Shown here piece after piece: positions 1-12,900 of a stretch of DNA of 64,000 nt. Positions within the stretch are counted from its first letter, which is position 1. Each line of letters opens with the position of its first letter. A program made the position numbers and the translations under genes. Origin of the DNA: Struthio camelus (lineage: Eukaryota; Chordata; Aves; Struthioniformes; Struthionidae); assembly GCF_040807025.1 (NCBI RefSeq), contig NC_090980.1, positions 186,001 to 250,000 on the forward strand. Reading direction: 5' to 3'. Under the pieces are notes generated by a model. The model saw only the letters and a list, made by a program, of their open reading frames with translations. It had not been told where the DNA came from and did not search any database.

Positions 1-860
1 GCGGTCCCCACGTCCCCATCACATGCGACGGCGCGTCTCGGGCTCGCATCCCCCTTGCAGGACGCGGTCCCCACGTCCCCATCGCATGCGATGACACGTC
101 TCGGGCTCGCATCCCCCTTGCAGGACGCGGTCCCCACGTCCCCATTGCACGTGACTGCAGGACACGGTCCCCACGTCCCCATCGCATGCGACAGCACGTC
201 TCGGGCTCGCATCCCCCTTGCAGGACGCGGTCCCCACGTCCCCATCGCATGCGACGGCACGTCTCGGGCTCGCATCCCCCTTGCAGGACGCGGTCCCCAC
301 GTCCCCATCGCATGCGATGACACGTCTCGGGCTCGCATCCCCCTTGCAGGACGCGGTCCCCACGTCCCCATCGCATGCGATGACACGTCTCGGGCTCGCA
401 TCCCCCTTGCAGGACGCGGTCCCCACGTCCCCATCACATGCGACGGCGCGTCTCGGGCTCGCATCCCCCTTGCAGGACGCGGTCCCCACGTCCCCATCGC
501 ATGCGATGACACGTCTCGGGCTCGCATCCCCCTTGCAGGACGCGGTCCCCACGTCCCCATTGCACGTGACTGCAGGACACGGTCCCCACGTCCCCATCGC
601 ATGCGACAGCACGTCTCGGGCTCGCATCCCCCTTGCAGGACGCGGTCCCCACGTCCCCATCGCATGCGATGACACGTCTCGGGCTCGCATCCCCCTTGCA
701 GGACACGGTCCCCACGTCCCCATTGCACGTGACTGCAGGGCACGGTCCCCACGTCCCCATCGCATGCAATTACACATCACGGTCCCCGTGTCCCCATCAC
801 ACGTGGTTGCAGGGCACAGTCCCCGTGTCCCCATCACGCGCGATTGCACAGCGCAGTCCC
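1..860. repeat. 63-bp minisatellite, MEGF8 intron 20
   Basis: About a dozen units of 63 bp (for example at 61, 124, 224 and 287) containing GGACGCGGTCCCCACG and TCGCATGCGA, plus shorter 41-bp variant units. It fills the intron at the window edge. Confidence 0.9.
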
Positions 861-978
861 CGCGTCCCCGCGCATCCCTTGTCCCCAACACGTCCAAGTG
901 CCGTGCACGGCCCCGGCGCCCCCCGCCCCAGCCCCAGCCCGCGGCCCCACGGCACGGGCCCCCCGCGGCCCCGCTCAC

Positions 979-3900
979 GTGCGGTTGCAGTGGGTGGTCC
1001 CGTCGCCGGCGTAGCCCCGGCGGCAGCGGCACTCGAAGGCCTGCGGCGTGTTGTGGCAGGCGGCGAAGGGGTGGCAGGCGGCCATGCCCAGGCGGCACTC
1101 GTCCACGTCGGGGCACTGCGCGTAGGCCCACAGCGCCGGCTGCCCGGGGGGCAGCCCCGGCGCCTCCCCCAGCGCCGCCGAGCAGTTGGGGTAGCCGCTC
1201 AGCCCCGAGAAGTCCCCCTCCAGGCACCTGGGGGGCCAGGCGGGAGCCGCCGTGGGGCGCGGGCCACCACGGGGGCGATCCGCTGCGGGTGCAACGCGCC
1301 GTGGGGCGCGGGCCACCACGGGGGCGATCCGCTGCGGGTGCAACGCGCCGTGGGGCGCGGGCCACCACGGGGGCGATCCGCTGCGGGTGCAATGCGCCGT
1401 GGGGCGCGGGCCACCACGGGGGCGATCCGCTGCGGGTGCAACGTGCCGTGGGGCGCGGGCCACCACGGGGGCGATCCGCTGCGGGTGCAATGCGCCGTGG
1501 GGTGCGGGCCACCACGGGGGCGATCCGCTGCGGGTGCAATGCGCCGTGGGGCGCGGGCCACCACGGGGGCGATCCGCTGCGGGCGCAACCTGCCATGGGT
1601 GCAACCTGCTGTGGGGCGCAGGCCACCACAGGGGCGATCCGCTGCGGGTGCAACCTGCCATGGGTGCAACCCGCTGTGGGGCACAGGCCACCACGGGGGC
1701 GATCCGCTGCGGGTGCAATGCACTGCGGGGCGTGCTGCGCCGTGGGGCACCATGGGTGCAATCTGCCACAGGTGCAATGCGCCATGGGGTGCGCCGCGCC
1801 GTGGGGCGCGAGCCACCACGGGGGCACCATGCTATGGGGCACGAGGCACCGCGGGTGCAAGGCGCCGTGGGGCGGCCCCCGGCCCCTCACCTGCCCAGCG
1901 TGGGGTTGTCGGCGTTGCCGCACCAGCCGCACTCGAAGTTCTGCAGACACTCGCGGCACGTGTTGAAGCGGGAGCAGTCCAGGCACTGGGGCACCGAGTG
2001 CACGCTGCGGGGTGCCACCGCGTCACCCCCTGCCCCACGGACCCAGGCGTCCGGGCCCCCCGCCCAGACCTCCTTGTCCTCCTCCCACCCCATGTCCCCA
2101 GGGGGTCTCCGTGCCTTGCTCTGCCCGAGGGGGCATCTCCGGGTCCCCCGGACCCTCCAAGGGTGCCCCTGTGCCCCCTCAGGCCCCCAGGACACCCCCT
2201 GGATAGTCCCAGGATGTCTCTGGCCCCCCTGGATGTCCCCTGGGTCCCCCCAGCCCCCCAGGGTGTCCCCTGGACCCCCAGAACATCCTCCTGTGTCCCC
2301 AGGATGTCCCCTAAGCCCAAGGATGTTCCCTGAGAGGTCAGGACGTGCCCGTCTCCCCAGGATGTCTCCTGACCCCAAGGACGTCCCTGTGCCCCCCAGG
2401 ACCCCCCAGGACATCTCCTGACCCCAAGGATGTCCCTGTACCCCCCAGGACCCCCCAGGACATCTCCCGACCCCAAAGACGTCCCTGCGCCCCCCGGGAC
2501 CCCCCAGGACATCTCCTGACTCGAAGGACATCCCTGCGTCCCCCAGAACACCCCAGGATGCCCCCAGGACATCTCCTGACCCCAAGGATGTCCTGGGGGC
2601 ATCCTGGGGGACACAGGGACATCTCCCGACCCCAAGGACATCCCTGCGCCCCCCAGGACGTCTCCCGACCCCACGGCCGCCCCCCGGCCCGGCTCACCTA
2701 TCGTACCAGCCCCGGCAGTCCCCGTAGGGGTACTTGGCCAGGTAGGCGGCGAAGAAGAAGCAGCTGCGGGTGGACTGGCACCAGGCGCACTGGCTCGAGT
2801 TGGAGAGGCACTCGGAGCAGGACCGGCGCCTGCGGGCAGCGTCAGAGCCCGGCCGGCCCCACGGCGCCCCGCGGCTGCCCCACAACCGCCCCGCGGCCCC
2901 CGGCCCCGGCACTCACTGGTTGCAGAGGCTGGGGCAGTGCTGGGGGGCGCGGATGGCCCCCGCCTGCCGGCCCCGGCGGCTGCACACGAAGTCCCCCTTC
3001 TTGCTGGTGTTCACCTGCCACTCGCAGAACGGGTCCTGGGGTGGGCGACGCGGGGGGCACGGTCGGGGCCGTGGGGCGACCCCCAGCCCGGCTCGGCAGG
3101 GCCGCCCCACGGCGGCTCCCGGCCCCTGAACCCCCTCCCTGGACCCCAAACCCCGCTCCCAGCTCCTCTTCCGGCCCCCAAAATCCTATCAGCGGTCCCC
3201 AAGTCCCTTCTCCAGACCCCCAGCTCCCTCCCAGTCCCTCTGCAGACCCCAAAGCCCCCTCTGCAGACCCCCAACCCCTCCCAGCCCCTCTGCAGACCCC
3301 CAGCCCCCCTCTGCAGACCCCCAACCCCTCCCAGCCCCTCTGCAGACCCCCAGCCCCCCTCTGCAGACCCCCAAACCCTTCCCAGACGCTCTGTAGATGC
3401 CCAACCTCCCCGTAGACCCCAGGACCCCCTTCCAGCTTCTCTGCAGACCCCAAACCCCCTCTCCCGACCCCAAACCCCTTCCCAGACCCTCTGCAGACCC
3501 CAAACCCCCTCTCCTGACCCCAAACCTCTTCCCAGACCCTCTGCAGACCCCTAATCCCCTCTCCCGACCCCAAACCCCTTCCCAGACCCTCTGCAGACCC
3601 CTAATCCCCTCTCCCGACCCCAAACCCCTTCCCAGACCCTCTGCAGACCCCAAACCCCCTCTCCCGACCCCAAACCCCTTCCCAGACCCTCTGCAGACCC
3701 CAAACCCCCTCTCCCGACCCCAAACCCCTTCCCAGACCCTCTGCAGACCCCAAACCCCCTCTCCCGACCCCAAACCCCTTCCCAGACCCTCTGCAGACCC
3801 CAAACCCCCTCTCCCGACCCCAAACCCCTTCCCAGACCCTCTGCAGACCCCAAACCCCCTCTCCCGACCCCAAACCCCTTCCCAGACCCTCTGCAGACCC

Positions 3901-6900
3901 CAAACCCCCTCTCCCGACCCCAAACCCCTTCCCAGACCCTCTGCGAACCCCAAACCCCCTCTCCCGACCCCAAACCCCTTCCCCAACCCTCTGCGAACCC
4001 CAAGTCCCCTCCGCAGGCCCCAAACCCCCCTGCTGGCCCCTCCGCAGAGGCCAATCCCCCTTCTGCAGACCCCCAACGCCCCCCCCCGGCCCCGGGGCTC
4101 ACGGCGGCGCAGGCATGGCAGTCGCGGTAGTCGTCGCAGAGGACGCAGTTGGCGGGCGAGAGCACGAGGCGGTGGGTGCCGGCGGCGCAGGGCCCCGGGC
4201 GCCCCGGCGGCTGCAGGCGGCCGTGGCAGGAGGCGCTGGGGGGGCACCAGCCGCAGCCCTGGTCGGCCAGGCAGGCCAGGCACGAGGGGTAGGAGGGGCA
4301 GCGGCCCGGCGACGACTGGAACGGCTCCAGGAAGAAGAAGGAGATCTCCTGGGGGGCGAACACGGGGCGCTGGTGGCGGGGGCCGGGACCGCACCCCCCC
4401 CCGCGCCCCAAAGCACGCAAACGCACCCCAAATCTCCACCCCGAGTACGCTGCCCCGGCAACGCACCCCAAAGCATGCCAGCGTGCCCCCCCCCGACCCG
4501 CACCCTCGGGAGACTATCCGGGACCCCGAAAACGCACCCCCAGAGGCCCCCTGCCCCAACCCTGCACCCCCCAGACACCCCCTGCCCCAACCCTGCGCCC
4601 CCCCAAGACCCCCTGCCCCAACCCGGTGCCCCCCAGACACCCCCTGCCCCAACCCTGCGCCTCCTAGAGACCCCCTGCCCCAACCCTGCGCCCCCCAGAG
4701 ACCCCCTGCCCCAACGCGGCGCCCCCCAGAGACCCCCTGCCTCAACCCTGCACCCCCCAGACACCCCCGCCCCAACCCTGCACCCCCCAGACACCCCCTG
4801 CCTCAACCCGGTGCCCCCAAGACACCCCCTGCCCCAACCCTGCGCCCCCCAGACACCCCCTGCCCCAACCCTGCGCCCCCCCGAGACCCCCTGCCCCAAC
4901 CCGGTGCCCCCCAGAGACCCCCTGCCCCAACCCGGTGCCCCCCAGAGACCCCCTGCCCCAACCCTGCGCCCCCCAGACACCCCCTGCCCCAACCCTGCGC
5001 CCCCCCGAGACCCCCTGCCCCAACCCTGCACCCCCCAGAGACCCCCTGCCCCAACCCTGTGCCCCCTAGAGACCCTCTGCCCCAACCCTGCACCCCCCAG
5101 ACACCCCCGCCCCAACCCTGCACCCCCCAGACACCCCCTGCCCCAACCCTGCGCCCCCTAGAGACCCTCTGCCCCAACCCTGCACCCCCCAGACACCCCC
5201 GCCCCAACCCTGCACCCCCCAGACACCCCCTGCCCCAACCCTGCGCCCCCTAGAGACCCTCTGCCCCAACCCTGCACCCCCCAGACACCCCCGCCCCAAC
5301 CCTGCACCCCCCAGACACCCTCTGCCCCAACCCTGCACCCCCCAGACACCCCCGCCCCAACCCTGCACCCCCCAGACACCCTCTGCCCCAACCCTGCACC
5401 CCCCAGACACCCCCTGCCCCAACCCTGCGCCCCCTAGAGACCCTCTGCCCCAACCCTGCACCCCCCAGACACCCCCTGCCCCAACCCTGCACCCCCCAGA
5501 CACCCCCTGCCCCAACCCTGCACCCCCCCAGACACCTCCTGCCCCAACGCGGCGCCCCTCAGACACCCCCTGCCCCAACGCGGCGCCCCCCAGACACCCC
5601 CTGCCCCAACGCGGCGCCCCGCAGCGCCCCGCGGGCCCCACTCACGCTGCCCCCCGGCACGCCGGTGCGGTCCCAGACGAGGGTGAGCTCGCTGCTCTGC
5701 CCGCTGCCCGAGCTGTTGAAGTGCCCCTCCACCTGCACCGCGTACTTGTTGCCCCACTCGGGGGCCGCGAAGAGCCGCTCGGGGCGCGGGCGCTGCAGGG
5801 GCCGCGTCTCCCGCTCCTGCTGCACGGCCCAGCGCCCCACCTCCTCCTGCGCGCAGTGGGTCAGGGGGACCCCTGAGCCCCTTGGGGACCCCAAAGAGCC
5901 CCCAGGGACCCCCAAACCCTGCTGGATTCGCACAAACCCACCAGGACCCCCGCACGGCCCAGCGCCCCACCTCCTCCTGCAGACAAGGGGACCCCCGAGC
6001 CCCTTGGGGACCCCAAAGAGCCCCCAGGGACCCCCAAACCCTGCTGGATTCACCCAAACCCACCAGGACCCCCGCACGGCCCAGCGCCCCACCTCCTCCT
6101 GCGCGCAGTGGGTCAGGGGGACCCCCGAGCCCCCGGGGACCCCAAAGAGCCCCCAGGGACCCCCAAACCCTGCTGGATTCGCCCAAACCCACCAGGACCC
6201 CCGCACGGCCCAGCGCCCCACCTCCTCCTGCGCGCAGTGGGTCAGGGGGACCCCCGAGCCCCCGGGGACCCCAAAGAGCCCCCAGGGACCCCCAAACCCT
6301 GCTGGATTCGCCCAAACCCACCAGGACCCCCGCACGGCCCAGCGCCCCACCTCCTCCTGCGCGCAGTGGGTCAGGGGGACCCCCGAGCCCCCGGGGACCC
6401 CAAAGAGCCCCCAGGGACCCCCAAACCCTGCTGGATTCGCCCAAACCCACCAGGACCCCCGCACGGCCCAGCGCCCCACCTCCTCCTGCGCGCAGTGGGT
6501 CAGGGGGACCCCCGAGCCCCCGGGGACCCCAAAGAGCCCCCAGGGACCCCCAAACCCTGCTGGATTCGCCCAAACCCACCAGGACCCCCACGGGCCTCAG
6601 CACCCCAGTTCCTCCTGCAAACAGGGGGACCCCCAAGCCTGCTGGGGACTGCCAACACCCACCGGGACCCCCCCAAAACCTTGCCGGGACCCCTAAACCC
6701 TCTGGGGACACCCCCACGTCCCAGAGCCCCATCTCCTCCTGCGCACGGGGCTCAGCGGACCCCCCCCAAACCCCCTGGGGGTCCCCCAAAGCCCCCCCCG
6801 GACCTCCCTGCACCCCCATACCAGCTCGGGGGAGTTGGGGTGGCGGCCGAGGCGGGCGACGACGTAGAGGCGCTGGATGCGGGCCCAGACGCTGGGGCCG

Positions 6901-9900
6901 GGGCCGGGGGCCGGGGGGGGCCCCAGCAGCGGGTAGATGAAGCCCCGGTAGACGAGGGAGACGTCGGTCTCGGCGCTGGGGCTCAGCGTGATGGTGGTGC
7001 TGCGCACGATGGACACCTGCGCCGGCACGGGGCACGGCTACCGCCGGCGCCCGCCCCACGGCGCCCAGCCCCACGGCGCCGCGAGGTGCCCCCCGCCGTG
7101 CCCCGCGGACCCCCCACGCTGCCATCTCCCCCCGTGGTGCCCCGCGGACCCCCCACCACGCTGCAATCGCCCCCCATGGTGCCCTGAGGACCCCCCCATG
7201 CTGCAATCTCCCCCCAGGCTGCAATCACCCCCCATGGTGCCCTGCGGACCCCCCTCACGCTGCAATCTCCCCCCATGGTGCCCTGCAGACCCCCCTGCAC
7301 TGCCTAGGCTCCCCCCACAGTGCCCTGCGGACCCCCCCACGCTGCAATCTCCCCCCACCGTGCCCTGTGGACCCCCCCACGCTGCAATCTCCCCCCACCG
7401 TGCCCTGCGGACCCCCCCACGCTGCAATCTCCCCCCACCGTGCCCTGCGGACCCCCCTGCAGTGCCTAGGCTCCCCCCACCATGCCCTGCGGACCCCCCC
7501 ACGCTGCAATCTCCCCCCACCGTGCCCTGCGGACCCCCCTGCACTGCCTAGGCTCCCCCCACAGTGCCCTGCGGACCCCCCCACGCTGCAATCTCCCCCC
7601 ACCATGCCCTGTGGACCCCCCCACGCTGCAATCTCCCCCCACCGTGCCCTGCGGACCCCCCCACGCTGCAATCTCCCCCCACCGTGCCCTGCGGACCCCC
7701 CTGCACTGCCTAGGCTCCCCCCACCATGCCCTGCGGACCCCCCCACGCTGCAATCTCCCCCCACCGTGCCCTGTGGACCCCCCTGCACTGCCTAGGCTCC
7801 CCCCACAGTGCCCTGCGGACCCCCCCCCATGCTGCAATCTCCCCCCACAGTGCCCAGCGGACCCCCCCATGCTGCAATCTCCCCCCACCGTGCCCTGCGG
7901 ACCCCCCACGCTGCAATCTCCCCCCACCGTGCCCTGTGGACCCCCCTGCACTGCAATCTCCCCCCACAGTGCCCTGCAGACCCCCCCCACGCTGCAATCT
8001 CCCCCCACCGTGCCCTGCGGACCCCCCCACGCTGCAATCTCCCCCCACAGTGCCCTGCAGACCCCCCTGCCCTGCCTAGGCTCCCCCCACCATGCCCTGC
8101 GGACCCCCCCACGCTGCAATCTCCCCCCACAGTGCCCTGCAGACCCCCCTGCCCTGCCTAGGCTCCCCCCACCATGCCCTGCGGACCCCCCCACGCTGCA
8201 ATCTCCCCCCACAGTGCCCTGCGGACCCCCCCACGCTGCAATCTCCCCCCACAGTGCCCTGCAGACCCCCCTGCACTGCCTAGGCTCCCCCCACCATGCC
8301 CAGCGGACCCCCCCACGCTGCAATCTCCCCCCACAGTGCCCTGCGGACCCCCCCACGCTGCAATCTCCCCTCACCGTGCCCTGCGGACCCCCCTGCAGTG
8401 CCTAGGCTCCCCCCTCGCTGCAATCCCCCCCCGGCGGCGCCCGGGACCCCCCCAGCACCCACCTTGTCGGGCTGGGAGTCGTTGCGGGGCTGCTGGTAGG
8501 TGATGAGGTGGAGGCCGGGCAGGAAGTTGGCGGTCTGGCAGTGCTCGAGGGCGGTGATGAAGACGGGCCGCGGCCCCCACCAGCCGTAGGTGCCCGAGAT
8601 CTGCCCCACACGGCAGCGGCTCTGCTCTGGGGGGGGGGGGGGGGGGGGATGGCAGGGGTCAGCAGCCCCCCGGCACAATCCCCGCGGCCCCCCCCAGCCC
8701 CGGCGCCCCGCGCTCACCTGCCACGGGCACGCAGGTGTCGTTCTGCACGCACCAGCCGAAGGGGCCGGGGGCCCGGGGGGAGCCCGGCGCGGCCCCCCCG
8801 AACGCCAGGCACGACTCGCAGTCCACCAGCAGACGGGCCAGGCCCAGGCAGCCGGTGCTGGGGCACTGGGTGGGGGGGGAAACAGGTCAGTGGGGCCCAG
8901 GCATCCGGGACCCCCCACCCCAGCATCGCTCGAGGGGAACCCAGGGGTCCTGGACCCCCATCCTGCCCCCCCATGGGCAACCCAGGGGTCCTGCCTCTAA
9001 TCCTGCCCCCGCCATGGGCAACCCAGGGGTCCTGGACCCCCATCCTGCCCCCCCTATGGGCAACCCAGGGGTCCTGCCTCTAATCCTGCCCCCCCACTGG
9101 CAACCCAGGGGTCCTGGACCCCCATCCTGCCCCCCCTATGGGCAACCCAGGGGTCTTGCCTCTAATCCTGCCCCCCCACTGGCAAGCCAGGGGTCCTGGT
9201 CCCACATTGCACCCCTGAGGAGAACCCAGGCATCCTGGACCCCCATCCTGCCCCATACAGGGAACCCAAGAGTCCTGGACCCCCATCCTGTCCCCTGGGG
9301 GTCCTGGTCCCCCATCGCGTCCCCGAGGGGGACCCAGGCATCCTAGACCCCCATCCTGCCCCATACAGGGAACCTAGGGGCCCTGGACCCCCATCCTGTC
9401 CCCTGGGGGTCCTGGTCCCCCATCGCGTCCCCGAGGGGGACCCAGGCATCCTGGACCCCCATCCTGCCCCATACAGGGAACCCAAGAGTCCTGGACCCCC
9501 ATCCTGTTCCCTGGGGGTCCTGGTCCCCCATCGCGTCCCCGAGGGGGACCCAGGCATCCTAGACCCCCATCCTGCCCCATACAGGGAACCTAGGGGGCCT
9601 GGACCCCCATCCTGCCCCCCACAGGGAACCCAGGGGCCCAGCCCGGCGCCGGGGCTCACGTTGCTGTGGGGCGCGGGGCTCTGGCACCCGCCGAGGCACC
9701 AGGCGCACTGCGGGTCCTTGGTGCAGGTGCCCTTCTCGGCGTAGAGCGAGCAGTAGTCGAGGTGGTACTGGGGGGAGAGCGAGGACGGAGACCCCCGGCG
9801 CCGCGGGGGGCCGGGGACCCCCCCCAGCACGGGGCAGGGGGACGGAGAGCCCCCAAGGACCCCACAGCATAGGGGCTCAGGGGAAGCGAAGGGCAGAAGG

Positions 9901-12900
9901 GACTGGCGGCCATGGGAACCTTGCAGATGGGAGCTGGGGGTCCTGGGGGTGGGCTGTGGGCCCCGGGGACCCCAAAGATGGGAGCGGGGTCCCCCCAGGT
10001 GGGCTAGGGACCCCATGGATGGGAGCTGGGGGTCCTTGGGGTGGACTAGGGACCCTGGGGACATCATAGATGGGAGCCCTAGGGACCTCCGGCTGCGTTG
10101 GGAACCCCATGGATGGGATCAGGGACCCACAAGCGGGCTGAGGACCCCACGAATGGGATCAGGGACCCCAAAGATGGGAGCAGAGATCCCCCAGGTGGGT
10201 TGGGAACCCCACAGATGGGAGCTGGGGGTCCTTGGGGTGGGCTGGGGACTCTGGGGACACCATGGATGGGAGCAGGGACCCCTGGACAGGCTGGGGACCC
10301 CATGGATGGCAGCTGGGGGTCCTTGGGGTGGGCTTGGGACTCTGGGGACACCACGGATGGGAGCTGGGGGTCCTCGAGGTGGGCTGGGGACCCCAAGGAT
10401 GGGATCAGGGACCCCCTGGATGGGAGCAGGGTCCCCTGGGCAGGCTGAGGACCCCATGGATGGGAGCAGGGGCCCCCGGGTGGGCTGGGGACTCCCCAGA
10501 TGGGATCAGGGACCCCCGGGTGGGCTGGGGACCCTGGTTGGGGGGGAGACTCACGTTCTGGGCGGGCACCTGGAAGACGAAGGCCGGCACCTTGTAGGCG
10601 AGGAGGTCGGCGCGGGGGGCCCCGCTGAAGCCCCCGGCCACCAGCAGCACGCTGCCCCGCAGCACCGCGGCCACGTGGGCGTAGCGGCCCTGCCCCGGGG
10701 ACCCCCGGGACCCCCGCTCTAGGGGGAGGGGGGGGGGACACGTCAGACCTGCTGGGACCCCTGTGTAGGCCCCCGGCGCCCACCGCCGTCGCCCCCGCTA
10801 CGGGGCGGCCCCCTCCGCCTCCTCACCGTGGGGCAGCCCGTGGGCCAGCTCGGCGCTGGGCACCCACTGGTGGCAGCCGAGGTGGTAGAAGAAGATCTCG
10901 TCCTCGTAGCACTTCTCCTCGTGGTAGTGGATGTGCACGTTCCCCCCTGCGGGGCCGGGCCGGGGGTCAGCCCCCCTCGCCGTGGGGCAGCGAACGGGGG
11001 CCCCCATTCACCCTGCCGCACCCCGACGGCGGAGGGCAGGTCCCTGGGGGAGACTCAGGGGGTCCCAGGATGCCACTATGAAGCCCCCATGGTGGGGGGC
11101 AGCAGTTCCCTGGGGGTATCTGGGATGGCAGGGGGGTCCCTGTGGGTCCCCACTCACTACAGACCACCATGCAGCCCCATTGGTGGGCGACAGCAGTGCT
11201 CTGGGGGATCCCCGGGGGGGCCCTGTGGGTCCCAGGGGTCCCCACTCACTGCAGATAACCATGCAGCCCCAATGAAGGGGGACAGCGGTTCCCTGGGGGT
11301 CTCTGGGGTGGTGACGGGGGCCCTTTGGGTCCCCGTGGCTCCCCACTCGCTGTAGACCACCATGCAGCCCCATTGGTGAGGATCAGGGGGTCTCTGGGGG
11401 GTCCGCGGGGTGGTGGAGGGTCCCTAGGTGGTCCCTGGAGCCTCCAACACGTCCCCACTCACCGTAGACCACCATGAAGCCTCAATGATGGGGTCAGGGG
11501 GTCCCTGGGGGGTCCTCGGGGGGGTCCCCATGCATCCCCACTCACTGTAGACCACCATGCAGCTCCAATGATGGGGTCAGGGGGTCCCTGGGGGGTCCCC
11601 AAGGGGTCCCCGCGCGTCCCCACTCACCGTAGACCACCATGTAGTCCCCGATGACGGTGGCGCTGTGGAAGGCGCGCTCCCGGGGGCCCCGCGCGGCGTC
11701 CCGGGCCCGCAGCGTGGTCCAGTGGCGCAGGTCCACGTGGAAGAGGTCGGTGGTGTTCACCCGCATGCTGAACCTGCGGCGAGGGGGACACGGGGGACGT
11801 GGGGCCGGGCCGTGGGGACACGAGGGATGTGGGGATGCAGGGATGGGATGGGACACGGGGACGGGATGGGACATAGGGACGGGGCTGTATGTGGGACAGG
11901 GACGTCCCTCCGGGGCACCCCACACACACAGGGTCCCCCCATGGCCACAGGTCCCACCAGCGTCCCCATGGGACTACTCCACAACCCCCCTAGTGTCCCC
12001 ATGGGGCCACCCCATGACCACAGCCCCTCCCAAGGTCCCTATGAGGTCCCACCATGGCCACAGCCCCCCCAAGGTCACCACGGGGTCCCACCATGGCCAC
12101 GCCCCCCCCCAAAGTCCCCATGGGGTCCCCCCATGGCCACAGACCCCCCCAAGGTCACCACGGGGTCCCACCATGGCCACAGCCCCTCCCAAGGTCCCCA
12201 TGGGGTCACCCCAGCCCCCATACCGTGCCGTGGAGGGCCGGTGCCCCCCGTAGACCACGAGGGTGCGGGAGGGGGCGTGAAAGACCATGGAGTGGCCGGC
12301 GGCCGTGGGGGGCTTCCCCCCCCAGGGCACCACCACCTCCCACCGCCACGTCTCCAGGTCGAAGCGGAAGAGCTGCGAGGAGAAGACGTCCTCCGCCGTG
12401 CGGCCTGCGGGCAGAGGGGCTCAGCGGGAGGGACCCCGGCGTCCGGGACCCCCATAGCCGCGAGCCTGCCCACCCCATGGACCCCCACAAAGCCAGCAGG
12501 GACCCAGGCGCCCGGGACCCCCATAGCCAGGCGCCGGGTCCCCCCCAAGGCCAGCAGGGACCCAGGCGCCCGGGACCCCCATAGCCAGGCGCCGGGTCCC
12601 CCACAAAGCCGGCAGGGACCCAGGCACCCGGGACCCCCATAGCCAGGTGCCGGGTCCCCCACAAAGCCGGCAGGGACCCAGGCGCCCGGGACCCCCATAG
12701 CCAGGTGCCGAGTCCCCCCCAAGGCCAGCAGGGACCCAGGCGCCCGGGACCCCCATAGCCAGGCGCCGGGTCCCCCCCAAGGCCGGCAGGGACCCAGGCG
12801 CCCGGGACCCCCATAGCCAGGCGCCGGGTCCCCCACAAAGCCAGCAGGGACCCAGGCGCCCGGGACCCCCATAGCCAGGCGCCGGGTCCCCCCCAAGGCC

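Noticed and set aside
3397-5253. 618-codon Pro-rich collagen-like frame
   Set aside because: Two C-rich minisatellites of MEGF8 introns 15-16 read in one frame, crossing exon 16 on the wrong strand.
1-8440. CRISPR-like or bacterial repeat arrays
   Set aside because: Units are contiguous with no unique spacers, and the genes are clearly eukaryotic and spliced.
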